Shown here: piece after piece, positions 7,781-17,736 of the stretch
How positions within the stretch are numbered: position 1 is the stretch's first letter
How the letters are laid out: each line of letters starts with the position of its first letter
DNA from: Bacillus sp. NTK071
GTDB lineage: Bacteria > Bacillota > Bacilli > Bacillales > Guptibacillaceae
Direction: 5' to 3'
DNA: 64,000 nt
Assembly: GCF_017303315.1 (NCBI RefSeq)
Contig: NZ_JAFKOI010000013.1
Span: 38,382 to 102,381 of the forward strand
Position numbers and translations under genes: made by a program
Notes under the pieces: generated by a model
What the model was told of the DNA's origin: nothing
Database searches by the model: none
What the model saw: the letters and a program-made list of their open reading frames with translations, nothing else

Positions 7781-9874
7781 ATGCTTCAAGTAGCAAGAGA
7801 TCAACTTAAACATTATTTCGGATATGATCACTTTAGAGGCGGTCAGGAAGACATTATTACTAGCATCCTTACCAACCATAATACACTTGGGATAATGCCA
7901 ACCGGTGGAGGTAAGTCAATCTGTTATCAGATCCCAGCTCTACTATCGGATGGACTAACGATTGTCATTTCGCCTCTTATTTCCTTAATGAAAGACCAGG
8001 TAGATGCGCTTCGAAGCTACGGGATAGATGCAGCTTATATTAATAGTTCACTTACCGAAACTGAAATTAGAGAACAGATGCAAGAAGCTGAGAATGGTGA
8101 AGTCAAGCTGCTCTATATTGCTCCCGAAAGACTAGAGGCTCCAACTTTCCAACGATTACTAGAGCGTACACCCATCTCTTTAATTGCAGTGGATGAAGCA
8201 CACTGTATTTCACAATGGGGACATGACTTTCGACCAAGCTATATGAAAATTAGTAGTATGCTAAACCATTTTCGTGAGCAACCGCCAGTTATTGCTTTAA
8301 CAGCAACGGCAACCCCTGAAGTAATAGGCGATATCCAACGCATTCTAAATATCTCTACAGAACAAACATTTATTTCAGGATTCGCTCGTGAGAATCTTCA
8401 TTTCTCTGTCGTAAAAGGAGAAAAGAAAAAATCTTTTATCGATAAATATATTAGCCAGAACCCTTCTGAGTCAGGAATTATTTACACAGCGACAAGAAAA
8501 GAAGCGGATCAGCTTTATTCTTCATTACAGAAACAAGGTATCAACGTAGGTAAATATCATGCAGGCATGACAGAATTACAGCGTAAACGTGCTCAGGAAG
8601 AATTTCTATTCGATAACATCTCAGTGATGGTCGCTACAAACGCTTTCGGCATGGGTATTGATAAATCAAATGTACGATTTGTCATTCACCATAACCTTCC
8701 GAAAAACATGGAATCCTATTATCAGGAAGCTGGGCGAGCTGGACGAGACGGAGAACAAAGTGATTGTTTCCTCCTCTTCTCTCCTGGTGATATACATGTT
8801 CAGAAATTTCTTATTGATCAAAATCAGCACGACCCATCTAGGAAATCAGCTGAGCTTACTAAATTAAAAGCTATGGTTGACTACTGTCATACAGAGAAGT
8901 GCCTGCAGGGGACTATTCTTCATTACTTTGGTGATGATCGTCCTGGATACAAATGTGGGAAATGCAGCAATTGCATTGACGAGCGAGAAGCCGTTGAGAT
9001 CACACGAGAAGCACAGATGATCTTCTCAACGATTAAACGTGTGAACGAACGATTCGGTAAAACCATTATTGCCCAAATTCTAAAAGGATCTAAATCAAAA
9101 CGGATTAATGAGCTGAGCCTAGATCAGGTTTCAACATTCGGTCTATTAAAACACCTCACACAGCAAGATATCGTGGATATGATTGATTTCCTTACAGCTG
9201 AACAGTACATTCTTCTTACAGAAAGTAAGTATCCTACTCTTGTATTACAAGAAAAGACCCTTCCTGTTCTAAAGGGACAGGAGACAATCTATAAAAAGAT
9301 TGCAAGAAAACCTGTTGCAATTGAAGAGAATGATCAACTGTTCACTCAACTTCGTACGCTTCGAAAGCAAATTGCGGACAAAGATAATGTCCCTCCATAT
9401 GTTGTTTTTGCAGATAGCACGCTTCGAGAAATGAGTGCTAAAACACCTTCTTCGCGAGAAGAAATGCTCGAGATTAAGGGTGTTGGCGATATGAAATATG
9501 AAAAATATGGGGAAGCTTTTCTTGAACTACTCTCAGCTGCAAACGCGAAGCCGGAGTCCTCTGACGAAGCAAGTCACAAAGCTTCTTTCAAACTATTTGA
9601 AGAGGGAAAGGATCTATCGATCATTGCTGCTACAAGAGGCTTGAGTCCATCTACAGTTGAGGGGCACCTTCTGAAAGCTATTGAAGAAGGTTTGATCACT
9701 GATGTGCAGGCATTCATGTCTCAAGAAATAGAGCAAGCCATTCTTGATCAAGCAGAATCGATCGGGTATGAGAAATTAAAGCCTTTGAAAGAAGCACTTC
9801 CTGAGGAAATCACATATTTCCAGATTAAAGCTGCACTTTCGAAGCATAGGCAACAAAATAGGGTTCGGTCCTAA
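7781..9874 (+). CDS. recQ: ATP-dependent DNA helicase RecQ
   Basis: A 3'-to-5' DNA helicase of about 697 residues used in recombination and fork repair. Walker A is [12 protein letters not shown] near residue 40 and the DEAH box [15 protein letters not shown] is near 135. The second RecA fold contains [14 protein letters not shown] and [10 protein letters not shown]. The RecQ zinc site follows with cysteines in EKC, YKC, GKC and SNC (about 365-400). A winged helix, an HRDC domain (about 510-585) and a C-terminal helix-turn-helix complete the protein. The ATG at 7781 follows AAAGGAAG; a TTG at 7757 is less likely. Confidence 0.95.
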   Translation: MLQVARDQLKHYFGYDHFRGGQEDIITSILTNHNTLGIMPTGGGKSICYQIPALLSDGLTIVISPLISLMKDQVDALRSYGIDAAYINSSLTETEIREQMQEAENGEVKLLYIAPERLEAPTFQRLLERTPISLIAVDEAHCISQWGHDFRPSYMKISSMLNHFREQPPVIALTATATPEVIGDIQRILNISTEQTFISGFARENLHFSVVKGEKKKSFIDKYISQNPSESGIIYTATRKEADQLYSSLQKQGINVGKYHAGMTELQRKRAQEEFLFDNISVMVATNAFGMGIDKSNVRFVIHHNLPKNMESYYQEAGRAGRDGEQSDCFLLFSPGDIHVQKFLIDQNQHDPSRKSAELTKLKAMVDYCHTEKCLQGTILHYFGDDRPGYKCGKCSNCIDEREAVEITREAQMIFSTIKRVNERFGKTIIAQILKGSKSKRINELSLDQVSTFGLLKHLTQQDIVDMIDFLTAEQYILLTESKYPTLVLQEKTLPVLKGQETIYKKIARKPVAIEENDQLFTQLRTLRKQIADKDNVPPYVVFADSTLREMSAKTPSSREEMLEIKGVGDMKYEKYGEAFLELLSAANAKPESSDEASHKASFKLFEEGKDLSIIAATRGLSPSTVEGHLLKAIEEGLITDVQAFMSQEIEQAILDQAESIGYEKLKPLKEALPEEITYFQIKAALSKHRQQNRVRS

Positions 9875-9892
9875 AATATAGAATGTATAATC

Positions 9893-9933
9893 AAAGAAAG
9901 CTAATCAGATCTGTGATCTGATTAGCTTTCTTT
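9893..9933 (+). terminator. terminator of recQ
   Basis: A 19-bp perfect stem (AAAGAAAGCTAATCAGATC and its complement) with a 3-nt loop ends in TTTCTTT. Confidence 0.85.
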
Positions 9934-10036
9934 AACATCCTACTGAAGAATTAGTATTTTTTGACAACCTTCCAAACTTGGACAGACTCAAGCAAGGTTT
10001 TTCATTTTATGGAATGTTATATTCATTAAAACGAAC

Positions 10037-10073
10037 AAAAAGAATCGACTATTTCATTTCGAAATAGTCGGTT
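10037..10073 (-). terminator. terminator after the 67-residue gene at 10155
   Basis: The stem CGACTATTTC / GAAATAGTCG is followed on the minus strand by ATTCTTTTTG. The gap from 9934 to 10154 holds nothing else that I can identify. Confidence 0.75.
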
Positions 10074-10154
10074 AAAAGATGACTAGCTGCACTCTTCAGT
10101 AATTATCCAAAGAGAGGCATGCCCCTTATAGCCCAACAACACAAAACGTTGTTT

Positions 10155-10358
10155 CTAACTATAGTGCAATCGCAGCTTCATGATGTAATCGACATCACCA
10201 AATTCGAGAGATTCTAATATTTCTTCTTCTGAGAACCCAGTTAGTGTCGCGATGGTCCTGATGTACGGCTCTTTCTCCAAATTCATGCATCGTGCCCTGG
10301 CTTTCTGTGTCTGGTAAAGGACTTGCGAGTAACGATTGTTACCAATCATTCGCTTCAC
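10155..10358 (-). CDS. 67-residue protein with a sigma region-3-like segment
   Basis: The GTG at 10358 has AAAGGAG 6 nt upstream. The product begins MKRMIGNNRYSQVLYQTQKA and ends with an acidic helix pair, PYIRTIATLTGFSEEEILES followed by LEFGD. That segment looks like region 3 of Bacillus general-stress and sporulation sigma factors, where a short helix-turn-helix precedes the phrase LE-x-G. There is no region 2 or 4, so it is not a working sigma factor. It may bind DNA or be an unrelated small protein. A terminator lies about 80 bp past the stop. Confidence 0.55.
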   Translation of the reverse strand: MKRMIGNNRYSQVLYQTQKARARCMNLEKEPYIRTIATLTGFSEEEILESLEFGDVDYIMKLRLHYS

Positions 10359-10466
10359 TGTTTTCTCCTTTCACACCCAAATTACAAGCTTACAACGCAA
10401 TGGTTGCGACCATGGGCATGCTTTATTCTTTACCCATGTTATGGAATTAAGAAACGGTCATTGCTA

Positions 10467-10503
10467 ACAAAAAAAGATGCTCTCAGCTGAGGGCATCTTC
10501 TTT
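10467..10503 (-). terminator. terminator at the end of nrnB
   Basis: AAGATGCtCTCAGCTGAGgGCATCTT forms a stem with T tracts on both sides and overlaps the last codons of nrnB. Confidence 0.75.
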
Positions 10504-11727
10504 TTGGTGAAGCATCGCTTTAATCATCGTGTGGTACCGTTCAATTACCTGACCTTTTGTAAGAGGGAGCACACTTACAAAATCATCGATTACGGCTCGG
10601 TCAGATCGTAACCAAGCCTGATGGTTTCTCTTCACATGACGTTCAGCATCTTCATAACGATGGAACACAATGTCTTCAATCTCTCCTCGACACATCACTT
10701 CCCATTCGTTTTCCATACCTGGTCGAATATAGATAATCTTTCCCTCATGGTTTTCATAGAAAGAGCCACTCTGAGAGTTACGCTGATTCAGTCGATTACG
10801 ATCTGCATCCGTTTTGATCGGTTTAAGAGCAAACGTGGCTTCCACAAATACCGGAAAAGTCTCTTCATTGAGCTCACAACCCGCGGCTTTTGGATGTCCA
10901 CCACCACCGAAACGGGATGCAAACTCTGATACATCAGCTTCGTCATGGATAGTCCTAAACCCTACCCTCCTACTACCGTCGTTTATGATCGTAATGAAGT
11001 CAAGATGAGGATTGCGTTTATTTAACTCATTCCCTAATTCCGAATGATAGGATTCAGCATGGACAAGACCAACACAATACTCATCTATAAACGTTTGAAC
11101 AAGCTGGCGATTCTTTTGATGTATATAGCGTTCAATTTTTCGTTCTTCAAGATCCAGAATCATTTCCTCAGATTCATGAAAAGCAAAGGAATCTGGTTCA
11201 CGAGTCAGCCTACGAAGCATTTCTGACTTGAATGTTTCTCTTCCCATAATTGAGAATAAGTCGTTCAGACGTTTCGCATCAACTTCATTTTCCTCTTCCC
11301 AATCCCAAGTATCGTACAAACGAACAAGCTCTAGGAATTGTTCAAGACCTTCCATGCGCTCAATTTTTTCTTTGTCGAGTAGAAATTGATAAAACAATGT
11401 AGCAGCACATGTTTTTTGCTCTTTACCTGGATCGACAAAACCCCATTCATAATCATTGAAATGCATTGCTGTTACATGATGGTCAATCATTTGAACGTGA
11501 GTTCCTGTTTGATAGCGTGATTCGAGCTGGTGCTCCACGTCACTATTTACAGATAAATCAGTAATGAAGACAGGATCATTCGTATTCTGCTCAAGAAAAG
11601 CCTCTACCCTGTCATCTAAATTTCGATATGTACAATGTGTGATGTTAGCATCACCTTCAAAAGCAATTTCCGCAATAAGAGCACACGCAGTTCCATCTAG
11701 GTCGCTATCAGTAAACAACTTAATCAT
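10483..11727 (-). CDS. nrnB: oligoribonuclease NrnB (DHH phosphoesterase)
   Basis: A 414-residue DHH-superfamily enzyme that degrades very short RNAs, and cyclic-dinucleotide-derived dinucleotides in related cases. Motif I is FTDSDLDGTACA near the N terminus, motif II is ITDLSV, and the DHH triad lies in MIDHHVTAMHF. A DHHA1 domain with FGGGGHPKAAG lies at about 270-280. Length and motifs match B. subtilis NrnB (YngD, 399 residues). An extra C-terminal segment of about 100 residues is rich in charged and aromatic residues. It is a single gene with its own terminator. The start is an ATG at 11727 after GGAGGAAG. Confidence 0.9.
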   Translation of the reverse strand: MIKLFTDSDLDGTACALIAEIAFEGDANITHCTYRNLDDRVEAFLEQNTNDPVFITDLSVNSDVEHQLESRYQTGTHVQMIDHHVTAMHFNDYEWGFVDPGKEQKTCAATLFYQFLLDKEKIERMEGLEQFLELVRLYDTWDWEEENEVDAKRLNDLFSIMGRETFKSEMLRRLTREPDSFAFHESEEMILDLEERKIERYIHQKNRQLVQTFIDEYCVGLVHAESYHSELGNELNKRNPHLDFITIINDGSRRVGFRTIHDEADVSEFASRFGGGGHPKAAGCELNEETFPVFVEATFALKPIKTDADRNRLNQRNSQSGSFYENHEGKIIYIRPGMENEWEVMCRGEIEDIVFHRYEDAERHVKRNHQAWLRSDRAVIDDFVSVLPLTKGQVIERYHTMIKAMLHQKEDALS

Positions 11728-11792
11728 CAGCTCTTCCTCCTATTCCATTTTAGTATGTACGTCAGAATAAAATTCATGAATTCATGACATAG

Positions 11793-11818
11793 AAAAAAGC
11801 GAGCTTTAGCCCGCTTTT
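11793..11818 (-). terminator. terminator downstream of the acyl-CoA ligase gene
   Basis: AAAAGCGxGC / GCxCGCTTTT with a 4-nt loop and a single mismatch is followed on the minus strand by TTTTTTC. Confidence 0.7.
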
Positions 11819-11887
11819 CACCTTGCAATTTATCCATTATACAGGTATTTGACAATAGCTGTCCAACTTACAATAGAAGAGTGTAGT

Positions 11888-13444
11888 TTACGTATTAGAT
11901 TCTACCTTAAACTGTTCTCGAAGGCGAAACTTTTGTATTTTTCCGCTTGCATTTCTCGGTAGCTCATCTACAAAGAGATACTTTCGAGGACGTTTGTAAT
12001 CAGCAAGATTTGGACTTTCTTTACAATAACGATCAAGCTCTTCAGCAGTGATTGGTGATTTTTTTACAATAACAGCTGTAACCACCTCTCCCCATTTCTC
12101 ATCAGGCTGACCAAGAACAGCAACATCTAGTACAGCAGCGTGCGCGTGAATCGCGTCTTCCACTTCTCTTGGATAGACGTTTTCCCCACCTGAAATAATC
12201 ATATCGTCCACTCGATCGGATACGAATAAATAATTCTCTTCGTCTAAATAACCTAAATCTCCAGAGTGATACCAGCCTTTATGCATCGCGGTCTCTGATG
12301 CATCAGGTCTATTGTAATACCCCATCATCATAGAAGGACCTTTCACAATAATTTCTCCAACTTCTCCACTAGGAAGTACATCTTCAGGTTCAGACGGGCC
12401 GTGTTCATTAGGTCGCACAACTCTCACTTCATGATTAATAGCCGCCCGACCTGCCGAGCCTACCTTCGTTAGCTGTTCATGCTCATCCAGAAAGGTGACT
12501 GCAGGGCCCATCTCCGTCATGCCATACGCTTGAATTAAGTTAATTCCTAATTGGTCTTTCACGGCGATAACAAGAGAAGGTGCCATCGGTGCTGCGCCAT
12601 ATAATCCAACGCGTAGGCTGCTTCGATCATATCGTGAGTAGTCTTCCTGAAGGATCATATTCCACATTGTTGGTGCAGCGAATAACAATGAAATCTTCTC
12701 ATTCTGAATCGTTTCAAGAACCTTTTTCGGCTCGAAATGATGAAGAATGACATTCGTTGCACCAAAATGAACCCTTGGTAGAAAGCTACAATGAAGCTCT
12801 GCACAGTGAAACATTGGAGCAACAACCAGTCCTCTATCTGCTTGCTTTAGATGAAGGGATGCACCACACATTAAACTTTGTTCAACCATGCTTCTATGCC
12901 TATGCATCACACCTTTTGGTCTGCCCGTCGTACCACTTGTGTACATAATCGCATACAAATCATTTTCATCCACATCTACTACGGGTTCACGATCGCTGGA
13001 TAAACGAAGATGCTGAGGATAGCTTTCAGCATAAACCGGTGCACCTTCATCAATTGACCAGAACGATACTTGTGGATAATTCTCTTGGATTGCAGCTACA
13101 ACAGGTTCTAACATTTTCTCGAAAACAAAAATGGACGGCTTTGCATCTTCAATTATGTAAGCGATTTCATTTGATTTCAGTCTAAAATTAATTGGATTTA
13201 AGACGGCACCAATCTTTGCACAAGAGAAAAATAAAGTCCCTAATTCAACTGTATTAAAAAGAAACGTTGAAACCCGATCTCCTTTTTTAACACCTGCATC
13301 TAATAAAGCGTTAGCTAATCGATTCACTTCATGATTCCATTGCTCATATGTCCACCTTATGTTTCGTTCCGAGTCAACTAACGCTTCCTCCTTACCATAC
13401 TTTTTGACTGTTTGTAGAAATAAAGAACCAATTGTTACATACAT
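11888..13444 (-). CDS. long-chain fatty acid-CoA ligase (AMP-binding family)
   Basis: A 518-residue acyl-adenylating enzyme that activates a carboxylic acid, probably a fatty acid, with ATP and CoA. The P-loop-like motif is YTSGTTGRPKGVMHRHR (about residues 168-184). The A5-type motif is YGMTEMGP, the A7 motif YHSGDLGYLD, the A8 hinge DRVDDMIISGGENVYPREVE, and the catalytic lysine lies in NASGKIQK near the C terminus. Size and motifs are close to B. subtilis LcfB/YhfL and YngI. It is transcribed alone, and a degenerate intergenic repeat lies upstream (13582-13712). The precise chain length of the substrate cannot be read. Confidence 0.88.
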   Translation of the reverse strand: MYVTIGSLFLQTVKKYGKEEALVDSERNIRWTYEQWNHEVNRLANALLDAGVKKGDRVSTFLFNTVELGTLFFSCAKIGAVLNPINFRLKSNEIAYIIEDAKPSIFVFEKMLEPVVAAIQENYPQVSFWSIDEGAPVYAESYPQHLRLSSDREPVVDVDENDLYAIMYTSGTTGRPKGVMHRHRSMVEQSLMCGASLHLKQADRGLVVAPMFHCAELHCSFLPRVHFGATNVILHHFEPKKVLETIQNEKISLLFAAPTMWNMILQEDYSRYDRSSLRVGLYGAAPMAPSLVIAVKDQLGINLIQAYGMTEMGPAVTFLDEHEQLTKVGSAGRAAINHEVRVVRPNEHGPSEPEDVLPSGEVGEIIVKGPSMMMGYYNRPDASETAMHKGWYHSGDLGYLDEENYLFVSDRVDDMIISGGENVYPREVEDAIHAHAAVLDVAVLGQPDEKWGEVVTAVIVKKSPITAEELDRYCKESPNLADYKRPRKYLFVDELPRNASGKIQKFRLREQFKVESNT

Positions 13445-13581
13445 CTATACCCCTCCATCTGTTATTCAATTTGGGTTAGCGTATGTATAGTTCCATTTCC
13501 ACACACTAAAACCCTTTTTATTTCAGAATATTTAGATTTCAAATTAGGTTCTCTTTTAAAATCTTCTTTTTTTTAAGGTTA

Positions 13582-13712
13582 TTTTCTAAAAAATTGTTGC
13601 TTTTGAAAGAAGTTTGGTATAAAGAACCATACTTAGCTGATTGGAGCGGAAGGACTCGACTCTTGGAGTGGAAATCAACCACTACTGTTATAACAACTAT
13701 GTTTACGAAAAA
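13582..13712. repeat. degenerate dispersed repeat, copy A
   Basis: This copy begins near ATTGTTGCTTTTGAA, contains GATTGGAGCGGAAGG and GGAGTGGAAATCAACCACTA, and ends near ACAACTATGTTTACG. The same blocks recur at 21644, 27826 and 49641 and partly at 41402. The element has no coding capacity and looks like a deletion derivative of a common Bacillaceae intergenic palindrome family. Confidence 0.65.
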
Positions 13713-13721
13713 AATTATATA

Positions 13722-13748
13722 AAAAAGTACCGGTTCATTCCGGTACTT
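13722..13748 (-). terminator. terminator of the LOG-family gene
   Basis: AAGTACCGG / CCGGTACTT with a 6-nt loop is followed on the minus strand by TTTTTTATATA. Confidence 0.85.
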
Positions 13749-14343
13749 AGATGCGATCTCCTAGATCATTTTGATTCCATTTATTCATTAATGGAACAGT
13801 ATGTGTTTGTATTCGATTAACAAGTGTATTCGGGTTGTCCTCTTTTAGTAAAGGTTCCAAATAGCGCTTATGGAGAAAGGATTCACTAACCATATGTTCA
13901 AGCATCGAGTAGAAAGGAGCATAATAGTTCTTCGTGTTTAGAAGGCCAATCGGCTTATTGTGGTACTCAAGCTGATACCATGTGAAAATTTCAGTCAGCT
14001 CTTCAAGTGTACCAATTCCACCTGGAAGAGCAATAAATGCATCTCCAGATTCATACATTTTCGCTTTACGCTCATGCATTGTATCAACTATTATTAGCTC
14101 TGATAACTCAATATGTGCCACGTTTTCGTATATCTTTCGGGGAATAATACCGGTTACTTTTCCACCGTGATGTAGTACTGATCTTGCGAGTCCACCCATT
14201 AGACCGACATTTCCTCCGCCATATATCACTTCAATGTCTTTTTCCGCGAGGACACGACCAAGTTGTTCAACAGCTTTAAAGTATTCCGCGTCAACTGCTT
14301 CACTAGAGCCACAAAAAACCGTCATCTTTTTAAGCTTGTTCAA
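13747..14343 (-). CDS. yvdD: LOG-family protein (nucleoside 5'-monophosphate phosphoribohydrolase)
   Basis: A 198-residue Rossmann-fold protein of the TIGR00730/LOG family. It cleaves the N-glycosidic bond of AMP-type nucleotides, including cytokinin precursors in other organisms. YGGGNVGLMGGLA lies near residue 41, and the family signature PGGIGTLEELTEIFTWYQ near 105 holds the catalytic glutamate. Length agrees with B. subtilis YvdD (191 residues), which is the basis for the symbol; the exact orthology is inferred. The ATG at 14343 is preceded by GGGGGAG. It stands downstream of the GNAT gene with a 27-bp gap, so the two may share a transcript. Confidence 0.85.
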   Translation of the reverse strand: MNKLKKMTVFCGSSEAVDAEYFKAVEQLGRVLAEKDIEVIYGGGNVGLMGGLARSVLHHGGKVTGIIPRKIYENVAHIELSELIIVDTMHERKAKMYESGDAFIALPGGIGTLEELTEIFTWYQLEYHNKPIGLLNTKNYYAPFYSMLEHMVSESFLHKRYLEPLLKEDNPNTLVNRIQTHTVPLMNKWNQNDLGDRI

Positions 14344-14370
14344 AGAATTCTCCCCCTTTACCTCGATTGA

Positions 14371-14847
14371 CTAACGAATAGTATTTAATGTTTTCTTCAT
14401 ATTCATGTTAGTTGTTTCAAACCCCAGTCGTTCATAAAGCCTAATCGCTTTCTTATTATGGCCAAACACATGCAGCGAGAGTCCTTCAATTCCTTGTTCA
14501 TGAAGGATCTGTTCAAGTTCTTGTATTGCTCTCGTTCCATAACCTTTCCCTTGTTGATTTTCATCAACAGCAAACTCATAAATGAAGGCTTCCTTCGTCT
14601 CTACCTTACAATGAACCCAAAGACTTCCGACTTTGATATCCTCTGCTGCTGCTACTATTGAATAAAGCAGATGATCCGCTGTATGGTGTCCATCTGGTAG
14701 TAGTTTATCAAATTCTTGCTTGGACTTTTCAAACGCTTCATCTTCTTTCCAATTTCCCGCTTTAACTTTTTCCTCTGCATAGCTATCAATTGAGGAATCC
14801 ATAAACTGAGCAAAGGCAAAATCGCTCATTGGTTTCAATAAGATCAT
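14371..14847 (-). CDS. GNAT-family N-acetyltransferase
   Basis: A 158-residue acetyl-CoA-dependent acetyltransferase. The acetyl-CoA site QQGKGYGTRAIQELEQIL (about residues 98-115) fits the Q/RxxGxG/A motif. A strand-helix end LHVFGHNKKAIRLYERLGFE, typical of the fold, follows at about 125-145. The start ATG at 14847 follows a GGGAGGGA site. The acceptor is not known. It lies upstream of the LOG gene with a 27-bp gap, and a terminator hairpin (14922-14950) separates it from the sirtuin gene. Confidence 0.85.
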   Translation of the reverse strand: MILLKPMSDFAFAQFMDSSIDSYAEEKVKAGNWKEDEAFEKSKQEFDKLLPDGHHTADHLLYSIVAAAEDIKVGSLWVHCKVETKEAFIYEFAVDENQQGKGYGTRAIQELEQILHEQGIEGLSLHVFGHNKKAIRLYERLGFETTNMNMKKTLNTIR

Positions 14848-14921
14848 ATCATTCCCTCCCTATTCGCTTTAACGTCATCTTACTATTAACTATGTTAGAA
14901 AAATAGAGCAAATTCTCACAA

Positions 14922-14950
14922 AACAAAATACCGATCAGAGATCGGTATTT
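14922..14950 (-). terminator. terminator of the sirtuin gene
   Basis: AAATACCGATC / GATCGGTATTT with a 3-nt loop is followed by TTTGTTTTG on the minus strand. Confidence 0.8.
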
Positions 14951-14993
14951 ATAATATATCTTATAAGTGACAGGTGTCTCGTGCCACTCTTTA

Positions 14994-15707
14994 TTAGTGC
15001 GTATTAGATTTAACAAGGTCATCAAGGACTTTGCCGATTCTATCCTTAATAACCAAATCTGCATATGAATCATACTCTGTTGCCTCTTGGTTAACGATCA
15101 CAAGTTTTGCACCATTCCTTTTTGCTTCCATAGGAAAAACATTGGCAGGAGAAACTTGTAACGACGATCCTAGAACGATAAAAAGATCAGCTTTTTTTGT
15201 TTCCATTTTCGCTTGATGTATGGCACTTAACGGTAGCGGCTCACCAAATAAAACAACCCCTGGCCTTTTGAATCCTCCACAAGCACAGCTAATTTCATCG
15301 TCTAAATAGCTTTCATTTGATGCTTTTTCACCACAATCATCACAGTATACATCACATAATGTTCCATGCATCTCAGCTACATTACGGCTTCCTGCAAGTT
15401 GATGAAATCCATCGACATTTTGTGTGAGTATGCAACCAATTTCACCAGTTCTCTCCCACTCCGCTAATTGATAATATCCACGGTGCGGGCGCGCTTCCTT
15501 CAACTTCTGTATGCGTTGTTTATAGAATCGAACAAATAAATCTCGTTCGAATTGCATGGCATCTCTGCTTGCAAACTGAAGTGGATCGACATCATTCCAC
15601 ATACCATCGATTGCAGATCGAAAATCAGGTAATCCACTTTCTGTACTCATTCCCGCGCCAGTAAGAACAACGGTATGTTTGGCTTCTCGAAACATTTCCG
15701 TAAGCAT
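14994..15707 (-). CDS. cobB: NAD-dependent protein deacylase, Sir2 family
   Basis: A sirtuin of about 237 residues. The NAD site LTGAGMSTESGLPDFRS is near residue 18, TQNVDGFHQLAGS near 95, and the catalytic histidine is in EMHGT. A zinc ribbon is formed by cysteines in CDVYCDDC and CACGG, followed by RPGVVLFGEPLP. It removes acyl groups from lysines using NAD, for example on acetyl-CoA synthetase in other bacteria (SrtN in B. subtilis). The ATG at 15707 is chosen with GGTG 6 nt upstream; a GTG at 15716 in the same frame is possible. Confidence 0.9.
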   Translation of the reverse strand: MLTEMFREAKHTVVLTGAGMSTESGLPDFRSAIDGMWNDVDPLQFASRDAMQFERDLFVRFYKQRIQKLKEARPHRGYYQLAEWERTGEIGCILTQNVDGFHQLAGSRNVAEMHGTLCDVYCDDCGEKASNESYLDDEISCACGGFKRPGVVLFGEPLPLSAIHQAKMETKKADLFIVLGSSLQVSPANVFPMEAKRNGAKLVIVNQEATEYDSYADLVIKDRIGKVLDDLVKSNTH

Positions 15708-15946
15708 ATAAATCACCAGCTTTCATCAGTACGAATAGTTAACAATTCACATATTTCAACCATTCTAAACCTTATTTCCTAATGTCTGTTAATTAAAATT
15801 ATTTTTCGTTACAAACTTGTCACCTTCAAACGAAAACTAATGACTTTATAATAGTCTGTTTTCGTAGAGATTGTCGCTTTAAAGTATTGATTACCTCTCT
15901 TTACAATCACTCACTAAACAACAACAATCTGTAAGAAAAGAGACTA

Positions 15947-15984
15947 AAAAAGACAATGAAGGAAATTCCTTCATTGTCTTTTTT
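15947..15984 (-). terminator. terminator of the BCCT transporter gene
   Basis: AAAGACAATGAAGGAAATTCCTTCATTGTCTTT is a long, nearly loop-free stem with a T tract on the minus strand side. Confidence 0.85.
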
Positions 15985-15987
15985 CTT

Positions 15988-17559
15988 TTATTTCGTAGCA
16001 GGTGCTGTCTGATCATCCGGATCAATTCCTGCTTTTTTTTCTTTACGTTTTTCTTTCTTAGGCTTTGGATCCTTTGCCACTAAATACTTTTCTTTCTTTA
16101 GTGCCTTGTAGAAGGAAACAGTCATTAAGATCATGATGATCGAGAACGGCAGTGCGGCGAGAATAAGTACGTTCTGTAACGCTTGAAGACCGCCAGTATA
16201 AAGGAGAACTGCAGCCATAGCCGACTGTGTAATTCCCCATGTAAGCTTAACGCTCGTTCCAGGATTTAATGAACCGTATGTTGTTTGCATACCTAATACA
16301 AATGTAGCTGAGTCAGCCGATGTAATAAAGAATGTTCCAATCAACGTAATCGCTACAATCGAGAGAACGATTCCAAGTGGATAGTTCTGGAAAGTACCGA
16401 ACAATGACTCTTCAGTTGCAAGAGAGGCAATGTCTGCAATGCCTTGTTGCTGAATATTAATTGCAGATATACCAAATGTTGAGAACCATAGGAAACCAAC
16501 GATTGAAGGAACTAGTAGAACACCTACAAGAAATTCTCTAATGGTTCTTCCTCTTGACACACGTGCAATGAAAATACCAACGAATGGAGACCATGAAATC
16601 CACCATGCCCAATAGAAAATCGTCCAGTTATTAATCCATTCACGGTTTTCTGGATTCAATGGTGCGATCCGGAAGCTCATAGCAACAAGATTCGCAAGGT
16701 AAGCTCCAAGCGTATCAGTAAAGATATTTAGAATATAAATTGTTGGTCCAAGGATAAACATAGCAAGGAAGAGAATTCCTGCTAGTCCTATATTAGCATT
16801 ACTTAAGTACTTAATTCCTTTCCCGATTCCAGACCAGGCAGAAATCATAAATAGAACAGTTACAACGCCAATAATTACGAGTTGTGAGCTGAAACTATTC
16901 GGTATGTCAGTTAAAAACGAAAGACCACCATTAATTTGGACTGCCCCAAATCCGAGTGTTGTAGCAACCCCGATAATTGTAGCAAATACCGCTAGCGTAT
17001 CAATCACCTTACCTAAAAGACCATTAACACGTTCACCAAAGATTGGATAAAGGGTAGCACTAATTAGACCAGGACGGTCATGTCTAAATTTAAAGTAAGC
17101 TAGTACAAGTGCAACGATTGCATAAATAGCCCATGCGTGAATACCCCAATGGAAATAAGAATATTGCATCGCTTCTTTAATAGCAGCTGGTGTACCCGTT
17201 TCGGCTGTTGGTGCATTTCCTGCATAATGGGACATTGGTTCTGCTGTTCCCCAGAATACAAGGCCTATACCCATTCCAGCACTAAATAACATTGCGAACC
17301 AGCTAAGACGTGTAAATTCTGGCTTTTCATCCGCCTTACCAAGCTTAATTTTGCCATAAGGCGTGAAAATAATAAATATACAGAATATGACCAATAACGT
17401 AACAAGAATTAAATAATACCACCCTAACTTATTTGAAATAAATGTTTGGGCAGTGGCGGTTATTGATTCTAGAGTCTCTGGAGACGCTGCTCCCCAGACC
17501 ACCATAATTAAACTAATGACCAACGTGCTCCAGAACACAGAAGATACTTTTTCTGTCAT
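15988..17559 (-). CDS. opuD: BCCT-family transporter, probably glycine betaine uptake (OpuD type)
   Basis: A sodium-coupled transporter of about 523 residues with twelve predicted membrane helices. Family motifs are FSAGMGIGLVFWGTAEPMSH near residue 90 and the tryptophan-rich FYWAWWISWSPFVGIF near 315, which line the trimethylammonium site. A basic C-terminal tail of about 35 residues (KPKKEKRKEKK) resembles the osmosensing tails of BetP-type carriers. Betaine is the most likely substrate; choline or carnitine cannot be excluded. The ATG at 17559 follows GAGGTG by 6 nt. Upstream to 17736 there is no other gene. Confidence 0.88.
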   Translation of the reverse strand: MTEKVSSVFWSTLVISLIMVVWGAASPETLESITATAQTFISNKLGWYYLILVTLLVIFCIFIIFTPYGKIKLGKADEKPEFTRLSWFAMLFSAGMGIGLVFWGTAEPMSHYAGNAPTAETGTPAAIKEAMQYSYFHWGIHAWAIYAIVALVLAYFKFRHDRPGLISATLYPIFGERVNGLLGKVIDTLAVFATIIGVATTLGFGAVQINGGLSFLTDIPNSFSSQLVIIGVVTVLFMISAWSGIGKGIKYLSNANIGLAGILFLAMFILGPTIYILNIFTDTLGAYLANLVAMSFRIAPLNPENREWINNWTIFYWAWWISWSPFVGIFIARVSRGRTIREFLVGVLLVPSIVGFLWFSTFGISAINIQQQGIADIASLATEESLFGTFQNYPLGIVLSIVAITLIGTFFITSADSATFVLGMQTTYGSLNPGTSVKLTWGITQSAMAAVLLYTGGLQALQNVLILAALPFSIIMILMTVSFYKALKKEKYLVAKDPKPKKEKRKEKKAGIDPDDQTAPATK

Positions 17560-17736
17560 ATACCTCACCTCTACTTAAAATTATTTCTGTAATCGAATAC
17601 AGTACAAAATAGTCCTTTTTTACCTCTATCTATTTATACCACTATAAAAAATGTCGAAACGCCAAATTTAAATTCTAAGTCTAATGACCTATATTGAACA
17701 AGCTTTTTTCGTGAAAATAGTTCCAATATGCCCTGA

